Both the position numbers and the translations under genes were made by a program. A DNA stretch of 64,000 nt from an uncultured Pelagibacteraceae bacterium. Lineage in GTDB: Bacteria > Pseudomonadota > Alphaproteobacteria > Pelagibacterales > Pelagibacteraceae. This document shows, piece after piece, positions 44,703 to 54,019 of this stretch; position 1 is the first letter of the stretch, and the number at the start of each line of letters is the position of its first letter. The notes under the pieces are model-generated. The model made no database searches. It saw only the letters and a list, made by a program, of their open reading frames with translations, and was not told the origin of the DNA. The stretch covers positions 1-64,000 of the forward strand of contig CACISU010000001.1 of assembly GCA_902589345.1 (NCBI GenBank), in the 5' to 3' direction.

Positions 44703-45704
44703 CTAAAGCCAATTTGGATATGGCAAGCCTTTTTCTTGAAGAAAATTTTTATTAAACAACTTGCTATTGTATTTGTCTGACTTATCACAAAGAATAGTTA
44801 CTATTGTTTTTCCAGGACCTAATTCTTTTCCTAATCTAATTGCTCCTGCAATATTTACTCCACAACTTGTGCCTAAGCTTAACCCTTCGTTTTGAATTAA
44901 ATCATAAATAATAGGTAAAGATTCCTGATCACTTATTGAAAAGGCACCATCTATTTGAGCTTTTGCAAAATTTGCTGTTACTCTACTTGATCCTATTCCC
45001 TCTGTTATTGAACCACCTTCACTTTTTAATTCTCCATTTTGAATATAATTATAAAGAGATGAACCAGCTGGATCTGATAAATAAATTTTAATATTTTTAT
45101 TTTTTTCTTTTAAAAAACTACTTACTCCAGCAATTGTACCTCCTGTTCCAGAAGAACATACAAATCCATCTACTTTTCCGTCAGTTTGATTCCATATCTC
45201 TGGACCAGTTGATTCATAATGTCCTTTAGAATTAGCAGTATTATCAAATTGATTTGCCCAAACTACTCCGTGGTTATTGGTACTTTTTAATTCTTCAGCT
45301 AATCTTCCAGCAACTTTAACGTAGTTACCATCATCTTTATAAGGCTTAGGAGTTACTAATCTTAAATCAGCACCAATATTTCTAAGCATATCTTTCTTTT
45401 CTTGAGTCTGATTATCATTCATAACTATTATTGTTTTATATCCAACTGAATTTCCAATCAGACATAGGCCTATTCCAGTATTTCCTGCTGTACCTTCAAC
45501 TATTATTCCACCCTTAGAAATTAATTTTTTTTCTTCAGCATCTTTTATGAGAGCTAATGCAGCTCTATCTTTAACTGATCCGCCAGGATTTAAATATTCT
45601 GCTTTTCCATATATATTACAGCCAGTAATTTCTGAAGCAGCTTTTAATTTTATAAGTGGTGTGTTGCCTATTCCTTCAATAAAATTATTTTGAAAATTTG
45701 TCAT
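44703..45704 (-). CDS. cysK: Cysteine synthase A
   Basis: A 333-residue PLP enzyme that makes cysteine from O-acetylserine and sulfide. I chose the ATG at 45704, 1 base after the cysE stop; an upstream GTG would overlap cysE by 14 bases. The PLP Lys45 is in GGSVKDRAAL, EGTAGNTGIG is the substrate loop, GTGGTIAGV the phosphate loop, and LGTSCGVN the C-terminal part. EGTAGNTG deviates mildly from the more common EPTSGNTG. It is the end of the sqr to cysK unit. Confidence 0.93.
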   Translation of the reverse strand: MTNFQNNFIEGIGNTPLIKLKAASEITGCNIYGKAEYLNPGGSVKDRAALALIKDAEEKKLISKGGIIVEGTAGNTGIGLCLIGNSVGYKTIIVMNDNQTQEKKDMLRNIGADLRLVTPKPYKDDGNYVKVAGRLAEELKSTNNHGVVWANQFDNTANSKGHYESTGPEIWNQTDGKVDGFVCSSGTGGTIAGVSSFLKEKNKNIKIYLSDPAGSSLYNYIQNGELKSEGGSITEGIGSSRVTANFAKAQIDGAFSISDQESLPIIYDLIQNEGLSLGTSCGVNIAGAIRLGKELGPGKTIVTILCDKSDKYNSKLFNKNFLQEKGLPYPNWL

Positions 45705-45705
45705 T

Positions 45706-46287
45706 TTAATTTTTATCACTATCAGTAGTTATGCCATAAGGTTTAAAAACTTTATCATCTTTAGAGCCTTCACCTACATTTTTTGCAGGGATACCTACCA
45801 TTACAGCATTTTCAGGAACATCTTTTGTTACTACTGCGTTTGCTCCTATTTTTGCATTTTTGTTAATAGTTACAGGTCCTAGTATCTGCGCACCAGAACC
45901 AACTACTACATTATCCATTAGTGTTGGATGTCTTTTCGTATTTCTTTGGTCATCAGAATTTATACTTGGAGAAATACCTCCCAGGGTAACCATATGATAT
46001 ATAGTTACATTATCATGTATTTCTGAAGTTTCGCCAATAACAACTCCCATACCATGATCAATAAATAAATTTTTCCCTATTTTTGCTTTAGGATGAATTT
46101 CAATTCCCGTTAAAAATCTTGAGATTTGAGAAATCATACGTGCGATTAAATGGAATTTAGCAATAGAAAAAAAATTTGCAATTTTGTGAAAGAAAACTGC
46201 TTTAACACCAGGGTATGTCAATATTACTCCAATTTTTGATCTAGCTGCAGGATCTCTTTTAATAATAGATTCTAAATATTCATTCAT
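45706..46287 (-). CDS. cysE: Serine O-acetyltransferase
   Basis: A 193-residue enzyme that makes O-acetylserine for CysK. The N-terminal helical part is short ([20 protein letters not shown]), as in the smaller CysE forms. The rest is a left-handed beta helix of hexapeptide repeats: [48 protein letters not shown] and [19 protein letters not shown]. The His-Asp catalytic pair lies in FIDHGMG. It is followed at once by cysK, and preceded by the 39-residue cysteine-rich gene. Confidence 0.94.
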   Translation of the reverse strand: MNEYLESIIKRDPAARSKIGVILTYPGVKAVFFHKIANFFSIAKFHLIARMISQISRFLTGIEIHPKAKIGKNLFIDHGMGVVIGETSEIHDNVTIYHMVTLGGISPSINSDDQRNTKRHPTLMDNVVVGSGAQILGPVTINKNAKIGANAVVTKDVPENAVMVGIPAKNVGEGSKDDKVFKPYGITTDSDKN

Positions 46288-46317
46288 AATTTTTTAAGAA
46301 TTAGGATTAACTAAAAA

Positions 46318-46437
46318 CTACTTGTTACAGCAACAAGAAGCTTCTTCAGGTTTGCATACACATTCTCTGATACCATTACACGAACAAGCATCGAATGTGC
46401 AGTTTGTACAATTACATTTAGGGTTATTGCAAGCCAT
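46318..46437 (-). CDS. Metallothionein-like 39-residue cysteine-rich peptide
   Basis: An unlisted short gene from ATG at 46437 to TAG at 46318. It encodes 39 residues with 11 cysteines (positions 3, 8, 10, 13, 18, 20, 26, 28 and 35-37) in CxC, CxxC and CCC patterns, such as KCNCTNC, DACSC, ECVC and SCCC. There is no His, no signal peptide and no hydrophobic stretch, so it is probably a cytoplasmic metal or thiol reservoir. It sits between the persulfide dioxygenase and cysE on the same strand, with 30 and 52 bases of spacing. The frame is read directly from the sequence; function is inferred. Confidence 0.8.
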   Translation of the reverse strand: MACNNPKCNCTNCTFDACSCNGIRECVCKPEEASCCCNK

Positions 46438-46489
46438 GATTGAAATATAAATATTATGTTTAAAATTACAATGATTAATTTGCCGCAAA

Positions 46490-47182
46490 TTATAATTGAT
46501 CTAACGTTAAACCTTTTAAATTAGCAGGAACTGCAACATCCATCATTTTAGGATTTGAAAGTTTTAAATTTTCCATAATTTCTGCATACTCTTCTTTAGA
46601 GTTAACTTGAAGTCTTGGATTATTTTTTTTCTCGTTTTCAATAGTTGAGAATTTTTTACCATTATAGTCATGCGCAGGATATACAAGTGTATTTTCTGGT
46701 AGTTTTAAAAGTTTATTAAACAAAGATTCATAAGCATCATAGGAACTTCCATTTTGAAAGTCAGTTCTACCCGTACCATTTATTAACAAAGTATCGCCTG
46801 TAAATACTCTATCATTCATTAAGTAACTATAAGAGCAATCGGTATGACCAGGTGTATACATGGCTTTTAATTCTATATTCTCGATATTTATATTTTCATT
46901 ATCTTTAATTTTTATATCTATCACCTCAGACTTTGAATTCTCTCCCATTATTCTTGTACAGCTAGTTCTTTTATTTAACTCATTGAGTGCTGTTATATGA
47001 TCAGCATGAATATGTGTATCAATTACTTTTACTAATTTTAATTTTAATTTTTCCAAAATTTTTAAATATTCGTTGGTATGTTCAATTACAGGGTCAATAA
47101 TCAAAGCTTCTCTACCTTCACCGCTGGATATAACATACGTATATGTTGAAGATTTGTTATCAAAAAGTTGTTCAAAAATCAT
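46490..47182 (-). CDS. ETHE1-type persulfide dioxygenase
   Basis: A 230-residue metallo-beta-lactamase-fold enzyme that would oxidise glutathione persulfide to sulfite. The opening FEQLFDNKSSTYTYVI, the metal motif THIHADH at residues 56-62, MYTPGHTDCSYSY and FTGDTLLINGTGRTDFQ match ETHE1/Blh, and VYPAHDYNGK adds the last His. Only one iron site is used in this family. It directly follows SQR (34 bases), the classic sulfide-oxidation pair of mitochondria and alphaproteobacteria. Confidence 0.92.
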   Translation of the reverse strand: MIFEQLFDNKSSTYTYVISSGEGREALIIDPVIEHTNEYLKILEKLKLKLVKVIDTHIHADHITALNELNKRTSCTRIMGENSKSEVIDIKIKDNENINIENIELKAMYTPGHTDCSYSYLMNDRVFTGDTLLINGTGRTDFQNGSSYDAYESLFNKLLKLPENTLVYPAHDYNGKKFSTIENEKKNNPRLQVNSKEEYAEIMENLKLSNPKMMDVAVPANLKGLTLDQL

Positions 47183-47216
47183 AAGGTAATAATACTATTA
47201 TATTATTTACCTAATA

Positions 47217-48458
47217 TTATTTTTCAAGTGGTTTATGATTTGGTTTTGCCCACTCTTTTCCTTTAAACATTACATTCCACTGCAACCAAGGAAATAGTTT
47301 TGATTTCATCTGCCAATATAAAGAACTTGGCTTAGTTGGATCGAAAGGAAAGCTTGGTGTGACTTTTCCTGCATAGCAAAATTCTGCTAGCATTACTTTT
47401 CCGTAAGCCACTGTTAAAGGGCATGCACCGTATCCATCGTAGTGTCTGTAGCTTTCAGAAGATTTTTTAAAATCTTTAACAATGTTATGAGCAACTATTG
47501 GAGCTTGTTTTCTGACAGCAGCTCCTGTTTTTGCATTAGGAGCGTTCATTACATCTCCAAGACTATAAACATTTTCATATTTTGTATGTTTTAATGTCCC
47601 TACTTTGTGATCAACATCAACCCATCCACCAGCATCGGCAAGTGGACTATTTTTTATAAAATCAGGTGATGTTTGTGGTGGTGTTACATGAATAAAATCA
47701 AATTTTTTAGTAACCTCTTTTGTATTACCATCTTTATCCGATTGTTTAAATACAGCTTCTTTAGATTGCCCATTAACAGAAATTAAATTGTGTTGGAAAC
47801 TTCTCTTAATTCCATAAGAGTCACATACTTCATTCAATGGACCTTGAAAATGTGGTACACCAAATATAACTGGTTTTGCACACAAGAATTCTAAATTACT
47901 TTCATTAAGTTTCCCTTTTTTCTTTAAATGATCTGCAGCTAGATATGCAATTTTTTGTGGAGCGCCCGCACACTTAATTGGCATTGGTGGTTCAGTAAAT
48001 AATAAAGTCCCACCATCTAGTTGTTTTAAACAATCCCATGTATAAGTCGCCATTTCAGCTGAATAGTTTGTGCACACATTATTTTTACCCAAATGTTCTT
48101 TTAAGCCTGCAACACCATCAAAATTCAATTTTAATCCTGGACAAACAACAAGATAATCATATGTGTAGCTTCCACCATTTGTCTTTACAGAGTTAGAATC
48201 TGGGCTGAATTCTTCTGCATATTCTTTAATCCATTTCACGTAACTTGGCATTACAGATGACATAGGTTTAATTGTATCGTTTACATTATAAGCTCCTGCA
48301 CCAACTAATGTCCAAGCAGCCTGGTATAATGATTTTTCTGATGGCTCGATAATAGATATTGTTAGATCAGATTTTAAATTATTTATTCTTGATGCTACTG
48401 CGACTCCAGCGCATCCTCCTCCAACTATTAGTACATTTGAATGATTTGACTTGTCCAT
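47217..48458 (-). CDS. sqr: Sulfide:quinone oxidoreductase, mitochondrial type
   Basis: A 413-residue flavoprotein that oxidises sulfide at the inner membrane and passes electrons to quinone. The FAD loop is VLIVGGGCAGVAVA. The redox cysteines are Cys163 in IKCAGAPQK and Cys346 in GACPLTVAYG, the same local motifs as human SQOR. Cys361 (EFCYAG) is an additional one. The C-terminal amphipathic region SLYWQMKSKLFPWLQWNVM can anchor it to the membrane. It heads the sulfide unit, 15 bases downstream of a perfect palindrome. Confidence 0.93.
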   Translation of the reverse strand: MDKSNHSNVLIVGGGCAGVAVASRINNLKSDLTISIIEPSEKSLYQAAWTLVGAGAYNVNDTIKPMSSVMPSYVKWIKEYAEEFSPDSNSVKTNGGSYTYDYLVVCPGLKLNFDGVAGLKEHLGKNNVCTNYSAEMATYTWDCLKQLDGGTLLFTEPPMPIKCAGAPQKIAYLAADHLKKKGKLNESNLEFLCAKPVIFGVPHFQGPLNEVCDSYGIKRSFQHNLISVNGQSKEAVFKQSDKDGNTKEVTKKFDFIHVTPPQTSPDFIKNSPLADAGGWVDVDHKVGTLKHTKYENVYSLGDVMNAPNAKTGAAVRKQAPIVAHNIVKDFKKSSESYRHYDGYGACPLTVAYGKVMLAEFCYAGKVTPSFPFDPTKPSSLYWQMKSKLFPWLQWNVMFKGKEWAKPNHKPLEK

Positions 48459-48472
48459 TTGTTAAATATTAT

Positions 48473-48492
48473 AGCACTTTAATTAAAGTGCT
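48473..48492. promoter_or_regulatory. Perfect 20-bp palindrome in the sqr/peroxiredoxin divergent region
   Basis: AGCACTTTAATTAAAGTGCT is a perfect inverted repeat with no loop, 15 bases before the sqr start. It sits in the 136-base gap between sqr and the divergent peroxiredoxin gene. A loop-free symmetric sequence is more like a dimer-repressor operator than a terminator. The regulator is unknown. Confidence 0.55.
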
Positions 48493-48594
48493 CATATACA
48501 TCTTGTAAGTTGCGTCAGCAAATTTAAAAACATTGAAATATAAGGTTAATAACTTATAATTATTCTAAAAAATAACTAATTAAAGGTAAATTAT

Positions 48595-49257
48595 ATGACA
48601 TTAAAAATAAACAGTGTTGCTCCAGACTTTAAAGCTAAAACTCAAGAAGGAGATATATCTTTTCATGAATGGCTTGGAGACAGTTGGGGTGTATTATTTT
48701 CGCATCCAAAAGATTTTACACCAGTTTGTACGACAGAACTTGGGGCTTTAGCAAGAATGAAACCAGAGTTTGATGCAAGAAACGTAAAAGTTATTGGTCT
48801 TAGTGTTGATCCCGTTGCTGATCACGTTAAATGGTTAGAAGATATTACGGATGTTTGTGGAATGAAACCAGAGTATCCAATAATTGCTGATGAAACATTG
48901 GCAGTTGCGAAACTTTACAATATGCTCGAAGCTGATGCTGGTGTAACTTCAGGTGGAAGAACAGCAGTAGATAATGAAACGGTAAGAACAGTATATGTAA
49001 TTAGACCAGACAAAAGGATTGGCTTATATTTAACTTATCCTATGACAACAGGTAGAAACTTTCATGAGATTTTAAGAGCTATAGACTCAATGCAAAGAAC
49101 AATTAAACATAAAATTGCTACTCCAGCTGATTGGAAACCTGGTGAAAAAGTAATTATTGTTCCTAAAGTTACAAACGAGGAAGCAAAAAAAATATATCCA
49201 GATGGTTGGGAAACTATAAAACCATACTTACGTAAAGTACCAGATCCAGTTAAATAA
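48595..49257 (+). CDS. 1-Cys peroxiredoxin (Prx6 type)
   Basis: A 220-residue peroxiredoxin that reduces H2O2 and organic peroxides. The peroxidatic Cys45 lies in KDFTPVCTTELG, and the long C-terminal region (HKIATPADWKPGEKVII, DGWETIKPYLRKVPDP) is that of the Prx6 class. There is no second cysteine in the usual resolving place. It is divergent from sqr and shares the palindrome-bearing gap, so both may respond to a common signal such as reactive sulfur or oxygen. Confidence 0.95.
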   Translation: MTLKINSVAPDFKAKTQEGDISFHEWLGDSWGVLFSHPKDFTPVCTTELGALARMKPEFDARNVKVIGLSVDPVADHVKWLEDITDVCGMKPEYPIIADETLAVAKLYNMLEADAGVTSGGRTAVDNETVRTVYVIRPDKRIGLYLTYPMTTGRNFHEILRAIDSMQRTIKHKIATPADWKPGEKVIIVPKVTNEEAKKIYPDGWETIKPYLRKVPDPVK

Positions 49258-49275
49258 TTAAAAGGATTAAATAAA

Positions 49276-49312
49276 TTATCTAGCGTTAATTAGAAAAGTT
49301 AGCGCTAGATAA
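49276..49312 (+). terminator. Hairpin terminator after peroxiredoxin
   Basis: A 14-bp stem (TTATCTAGCGTTAA with its complement TTAGCGCTAGATAA, one G-U pair) and a 9-base loop, followed by AAAATTGTTTT. It lies 18 bases after the peroxiredoxin stop and before the secreted-protein gene. The U tract is short, so termination may be partial. Confidence 0.7.
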
Positions 49313-49327
49313 AATTGTTTTATTAAA

Positions 49328-49786
49328 ATGAAAAATTTTTTTTACATATTATTTTTTTTAATAATTTTTACTGTTGCTAAAGCTGATTTAAAAAATCCAA
49401 ACAAAATTATTAAGCCTGATCAAGTAATCAAAATACAATTATCAGGTCTTAAGCAAAATGATTATCCATATACTGATAGTGGAATTGAGCAAACTTGGAA
49501 ATTTGCGCACCCTAACAATCAAAAAATCACAGGACCGCTAAATAATTTCAAAATGATGTTAAAAGGCGATTCTTATTCGATGTTATTAAATCATGAAGAT
49601 AGCAAGATTAAGCAAATCTATATCTCAGACGATGTAGCAACTTTTGAGGTCATTATTCTTGATACAGAAAAAAAATACTACAAATTTAAATGGCAAGTTG
49701 AAAAATATAAAGAAGATGGTCCTTTAAAAGACTGCTGGTTAACTACTGCAGTTTCACAACCTATCCCTTCAGGTTCTTCGATTTAA
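49328..49786 (+). CDS. Secreted DUF4864-like protein
   Basis: A 152-residue protein with a signal peptide (NFFYILFFLIIFTVAKA, cleavage near residue 19). The remainder resembles DUF4864: DQVIKIQLSGLKQNDY, GIEQTWKFAHPNNQ and MMLKGDSYSMLLNH. It would be periplasmic, and its NTF2-like fold suggests ligand binding. Function unknown. It stands alone between the peroxiredoxin terminator and the dimethylglycine dehydrogenase gene. Confidence 0.7.
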   Translation: MKNFFYILFFLIIFTVAKADLKNPNKIIKPDQVIKIQLSGLKQNDYPYTDSGIEQTWKFAHPNNQKITGPLNNFKMMLKGDSYSMLLNHEDSKIKQIYISDDVATFEVIILDTEKKYYKFKWQVEKYKEDGPLKDCWLTTAVSQPIPSGSSI

Positions 49787-49860
49787 TTTACTCTGCGATA
49801 TTTTAAAAATACCATAAAATTTTGTTTCGTTACTCACTAAAATTTAGTAGGAATCCCTCT

Positions 49861-52293
49861 ATGAAAACAAAGACTAAAGTAGTTGTTGTAGGAGGAGGCG
49901 TAGTTGGAGTAAGCATGCTATACCACCTTGCAAAAAAAGGCTGGTCAGATGTAGTTTTAGTTGAAAGAAAAGAACTGACATCAGGATCTACCTGGCATGC
50001 AGCAGGATTACTTCCATTATTCAATATGAGTTATTCAGTAGGACAACTTCACAAATATGCAGTTGATTTTTATAAAACTTTAGAGGAAGAAACTGGAAAA
50101 AATGTAGGCTTTAGCGTTGTATCCAATATTAGATTAGCAAGCACTAAGGACAGAATGGATGAATATCACCAGTATGCTGGTGTTGCTCAAACTATTGGTG
50201 TTAAATACAAATTTTTAACTCCAGATGAAGTAAAAGAAATTTGGCCTTTATGTAATACAAAAGATTTACTTGGCGCAATTCAACATCCAGAAGATGGGTA
50301 CATTCAACCAGCTGATTTAACCCAGGCACTAGCAACAGGAGCAAGAAACAGAGGTGCGGAAATTTACAGAAATACAAATGTTGTGGGAATTAAACAAACA
50401 AAAGACGGATGGGTAGTAGAAACTGATAAAGGTTCAATTGAATGTGAACATGTTGTTTCATGTTCTGGAAACTTTGCTAGACAAACCGGAAAAATGGTTG
50501 GACTTGATATTCCTGTGATACCGGTTGAACATCAATATATTGTAACTGAGCCACATCCAGAAATTCAAAAAAGAAGAAAAGAAGGTTTACCAGAAATGGG
50601 AGTATTAAGAGATAGTGATAGTCGATGGTATATGAGGGAAGAGGCTGGTGGATTAATTTTAGGGCCTTATGAAGATGGAGCTCCTTGTTGCTATGTTGAT
50701 GGACCATCAAAAGATTCAGAATATGAATTATTTCAAGAAGATTTAGATAGACTTGCACCTCACATAGAAGGAGCAATTCATCGAGTACCTGCTTTTGGAG
50801 AAGTGGGAGTTAAAAAAGTTTATAATGGTGCAATTTGTTATACGCCTGATGGAAATCCGATTGTTGGACCAGCATGGGGATTAAAAAATTTTTGGATTAA
50901 TGAAGGGCATAGTTTTGGAATTACAGCTGCAGGTGGTGCTGGATGGCAATTAGCGGAATGGATAATAGATGGAGAACCAACTGTTGATATGCTTGGTGTA
51001 GAACCAAGGAGATATGGTGACTATTGTTCAAAATCTTATTTAAAAGAAAAAAACGAAGAAGCTTATAGAAATGTTTTTATTATTCATTATCCGGATGAAG
51101 AAAGGGAAGCAGCAAGACCATTAAGAACTGCTCCATGTTATGATAGAATGAAAAAGTTAGGAGCTGTATTTGGACAAAAATTTGGATGGGAAAGGGCAAA
51201 CTTCTTTGCAACAGATGGAATGGAGCAAAAAGACGATTGGTCATTTAGAAGATCTAATTGGTTTAAAGCAGTTGAAAAAGAATGCAAAAACGTAAAAGAA
51301 AATGTTGGTCTATTAGATATGACAGCATTTGCAAAATGTAGAATCAAAGGACCAAAAGCTGAAGAATTTTTAGATTATTTAGTTGCAAATAAACTTCCTA
51401 AAAAAATTGGACGTGTTAATTTATGTCATGCCTTGAATACTAAAGGAGGTGTACATTCAGAATTTACAATTTTAAAGGAAGCAGAAAATAGTTATTATTT
51501 AGTTTCAGCAGGAGCTTTTCAAAGACTAGACCATGACTGGATATTAAAATGGATGCCAAAAGATGGATCAGTTCAATTTGAAAATTTAACAAACTCAGTA
51601 GGCGTTTTGGTAGTTGCTGGACCAAAAGCGAGAGATCTAATGAAAAAAGTTTCAACTGACGATTTTTCTAATGAAAATTTTAAATGGTTAAGTTCTAAAA
51701 AAGTAGATATTGGACATGCTCCTTGCACTGCTATTAGAGTAAATTTTGTAGGAGAATTAGGATGGGAAATCCATCATCCATTGGAATATCAAAATCATAT
51801 ATTTGATAAACTAATGGAAAATGGAAAGGAACTTGGTTTAAAACCTTTTGGTATAAGAGCTATGAATAGTTTAAGAGCTGAAAAGTCATACAAATTAGTT
51901 GGAACAGAATTATCAATTGAATATTCACCTTATGAGTCGGGTCTTGACAGATTTATTCATCCAAACAAAGGAAAATTTATTGGGCTAGAAGCTTTGAATA
52001 AATGGAGAGAAAAAGGTTTTTCAAATAAACTAGTAACAATGGAAGTACATAATGTAACTGACGCAGATGTTCTAGGAAACAACCCTATTTATGAAAATGA
52101 CAAAGTTGTTGGCAGGGCTACTGGAGGAGATTTTGGCTTTAGATTAAATAAATCAATAGCATTAGGAATGATTAAACCGGAACTTGCGACAACAGGTCAA
52201 AAATTAAAAATTGATATTTTAGGGAAAATGCACGACGCTACAATTTTAGATGAAAGTCCGTATGACCCTGAAAACAAATTACTAAGAGCATAA
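49861..52293 (+). CDS. Dimethylglycine/sarcosine dehydrogenase-family flavoprotein
   Basis: An 810-residue protein starting at the ATG at 49861; an in-frame TTG 39 bases upstream is rejected. Residues 1-380 form a DAO-type FAD domain with [21 protein letters not shown] and GSTWHAAGL, whose His46 is the site of covalent FAD in DMGDH. Residues 400-800 form FAO_M and GcvT domains that bind folate ([21 protein letters not shown]). It would demethylate dimethylglycine or sarcosine, giving methylene-tetrahydrofolate, and its electrons go to ETF encoded directly downstream. Its stop and the etfB start overlap by 1 base. Confidence 0.9.
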   Translation: MKTKTKVVVVGGGVVGVSMLYHLAKKGWSDVVLVERKELTSGSTWHAAGLLPLFNMSYSVGQLHKYAVDFYKTLEEETGKNVGFSVVSNIRLASTKDRMDEYHQYAGVAQTIGVKYKFLTPDEVKEIWPLCNTKDLLGAIQHPEDGYIQPADLTQALATGARNRGAEIYRNTNVVGIKQTKDGWVVETDKGSIECEHVVSCSGNFARQTGKMVGLDIPVIPVEHQYIVTEPHPEIQKRRKEGLPEMGVLRDSDSRWYMREEAGGLILGPYEDGAPCCYVDGPSKDSEYELFQEDLDRLAPHIEGAIHRVPAFGEVGVKKVYNGAICYTPDGNPIVGPAWGLKNFWINEGHSFGITAAGGAGWQLAEWIIDGEPTVDMLGVEPRRYGDYCSKSYLKEKNEEAYRNVFIIHYPDEEREAARPLRTAPCYDRMKKLGAVFGQKFGWERANFFATDGMEQKDDWSFRRSNWFKAVEKECKNVKENVGLLDMTAFAKCRIKGPKAEEFLDYLVANKLPKKIGRVNLCHALNTKGGVHSEFTILKEAENSYYLVSAGAFQRLDHDWILKWMPKDGSVQFENLTNSVGVLVVAGPKARDLMKKVSTDDFSNENFKWLSSKKVDIGHAPCTAIRVNFVGELGWEIHHPLEYQNHIFDKLMENGKELGLKPFGIRAMNSLRAEKSYKLVGTELSIEYSPYESGLDRFIHPNKGKFIGLEALNKWREKGFSNKLVTMEVHNVTDADVLGNNPIYENDKVVGRATGGDFGFRLNKSIALGMIKPELATTGQKLKIDILGKMHDATILDESPYDPENKLLRA

Positions 52294-53042
52294 TGAAAAT
52301 ATTAGTCGCAGTAAAAAGAGTAATTGATTACAATGTTCAAGTGAGAGTGAAAGAAGATGGCACTGGTGTAGTTACAGACAATGTTAAAATGTCAACAAAT
52401 CCTCCTGATGATAATGCTATTGAAGAAGCAGTAAAAATAAAAGAGTCAGGAAAAGCAAAAGAAATTGTAGCTATAACAATAGGTGAAGAGAAAGCACAAG
52501 AAACAGTAAGAAAAGCACTTGCAGTTGGTGCTGATAGAGGAATTCATGTTAAAGTTGATGGAATTATTGAACCATTAGCAGTTTCAAAAATTCTTCAAAA
52601 AATTGTTGAAAAAGAAAATCCAGATTTAGTATTTATGGGAAAGCAAGCTATCGATGATGATTGTAATCAAACAGGTCAAATGTTAGCAGCTTTATTGAAT
52701 TGGCCACAAGCAACCTTTGCATCAAAAATAGAAGTAAAAGATAAATCGCTTGAAGTAACAAGAGAAGTTGACGAAGGTTTAGAAACTATAGAAATAAATA
52801 TTCCATCAGTTGTAACTTGTGATTTAAGATTAAATGAACCAAGATATGCATCTTTACCAAATATAATGAAAGCAAAGAAAAAACCTTTAGAACAATTAAA
52901 TGCAACTGATTTAGGAATTGATACAAAACCAAGAATAGAACAAATTAAAGTTGAAGAGCCACCAAAAAGAAAAGCAGGTATTAAAGTTTCAAGTGTAGCA
53001 GAATTAGTTCAAAAATTAAAAAATGAGGCAAAAGTAATATAA
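52293..53042 (+). CDS. etfB: Electron transfer flavoprotein beta subunit
   Basis: A 249-residue AMP-binding subunit of [25 protein letters not shown] opens it, [16 protein letters not shown] is typical, and [24 protein letters not shown] with the ADLGID-like segment ([20 protein letters not shown]) is the recognition loop. Its stop overlaps etfA by 1 base. It would carry electrons from the dimethylglycine dehydrogenase just upstream and from acyl-CoA dehydrogenases. Confidence 0.96.
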   Translation: MKILVAVKRVIDYNVQVRVKEDGTGVVTDNVKMSTNPPDDNAIEEAVKIKESGKAKEIVAITIGEEKAQETVRKALAVGADRGIHVKVDGIIEPLAVSKILQKIVEKENPDLVFMGKQAIDDDCNQTGQMLAALLNWPQATFASKIEVKDKSLEVTREVDEGLETIEINIPSVVTCDLRLNEPRYASLPNIMKAKKKPLEQLNATDLGIDTKPRIEQIKVEEPPKRKAGIKVSSVAELVQKLKNEAKVI

Positions 53043-53995
53043 TGTCAGCACTACTAATTGCAGAACATAATAATAAAGAAATAAGACCATTTACACTTAA
53101 TGCGATTACCGCCGCATCACAAATTGATCAAGACCTACATGTTTTAGTTATTGGAAAGGGCATAGATGCAGTTTGTAAATCAGTTTCAGAAATACCAAAT
53201 GTAAAAAAAGTAATTCAAATAGATAATGATATTTATGAAAACTATTTAGCTGAAAATTTTACACCCGTAATAGTAAAACAAGCTGAAAATTATTCGCATA
53301 TTATTTCTTCAGCTAATACATTTGGAAAAAATTTAATGCCAAGAGTTGCGGCGTTATTGGATACTTCACAAATCAGTGATATTATTAAAGTAATTTCATC
53401 AGATACATATTTAAGACCTATTTACGCAGGAAATGCATTTGCAACTGTAAAAAGCAATGATAATAAAAAATGCATTACAATTAGACCTACCTCTTTTGAT
53501 CCAGCTCCAACATCAGGAGGATCAGCTGAAATTGTAAAAGCCGATAGTTCTGAAGCTTCTACTTTAATTAAATTTGTTAAAAGGGAAGAAGTTAAATCTG
53601 ACAGACCAGAACTAGGTACTGCTAGAATTGTTATTTCTGGCGGAAGAGGAATGGCTAGTGGAGATAATTTTAAACTTATTACTGCAATAGCTGATAAATT
53701 AAATGCTGCTATTGGAGCATCTAGAGCTGCTGTAGATGCTGGATATATCACAAATGATCACCAGGTAGGCCAAACGGGAAAAGTTGTAGTACCAGATTTA
53801 TATATAGCTGTTGGAATTTCAGGAGCAATTCAACACTTAGCAGGAATGAAAGAAAGTAAAGTGATTGTCGCAATTAACAAAGATGGTGAAGCACCTATTT
53901 TTAGTGTCGCAGATTACGGTTTAGAAGCAGATCTTTTTGAAGCACTTCCCCAGTTCTTAGAGGAATTGAACAAATTAAACACTATACAAAAATAA
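53042..53995 (+). CDS. etfA: Electron transfer flavoprotein alpha subunit
   Basis: A 317-residue FAD-carrying ETF subunit. VISGGRGMASGDNFKLI, GASRAAVDAGYITNDHQVGQTG and VVPDLYIAVGISGAIQHLAGM, with AINKDGEAPIFSVADYG, are the FAD-binding signature. It pairs with EtfB. The overlap with etfB and 24-base gap to etfD place all in one transcript. Confidence 0.96.
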   Translation: MSALLIAEHNNKEIRPFTLNAITAASQIDQDLHVLVIGKGIDAVCKSVSEIPNVKKVIQIDNDIYENYLAENFTPVIVKQAENYSHIISSANTFGKNLMPRVAALLDTSQISDIIKVISSDTYLRPIYAGNAFATVKSNDNKKCITIRPTSFDPAPTSGGSAEIVKADSSEASTLIKFVKREEVKSDRPELGTARIVISGGRGMASGDNFKLITAIADKLNAAIGASRAAVDAGYITNDHQVGQTGKVVVPDLYIAVGISGAIQHLAGMKESKVIVAINKDGEAPIFSVADYGLEADLFEALPQFLEELNKLNTIQK

Positions 53996-54019
53996 CAAAT
54001 ACTGTAAAAAAATAACATT

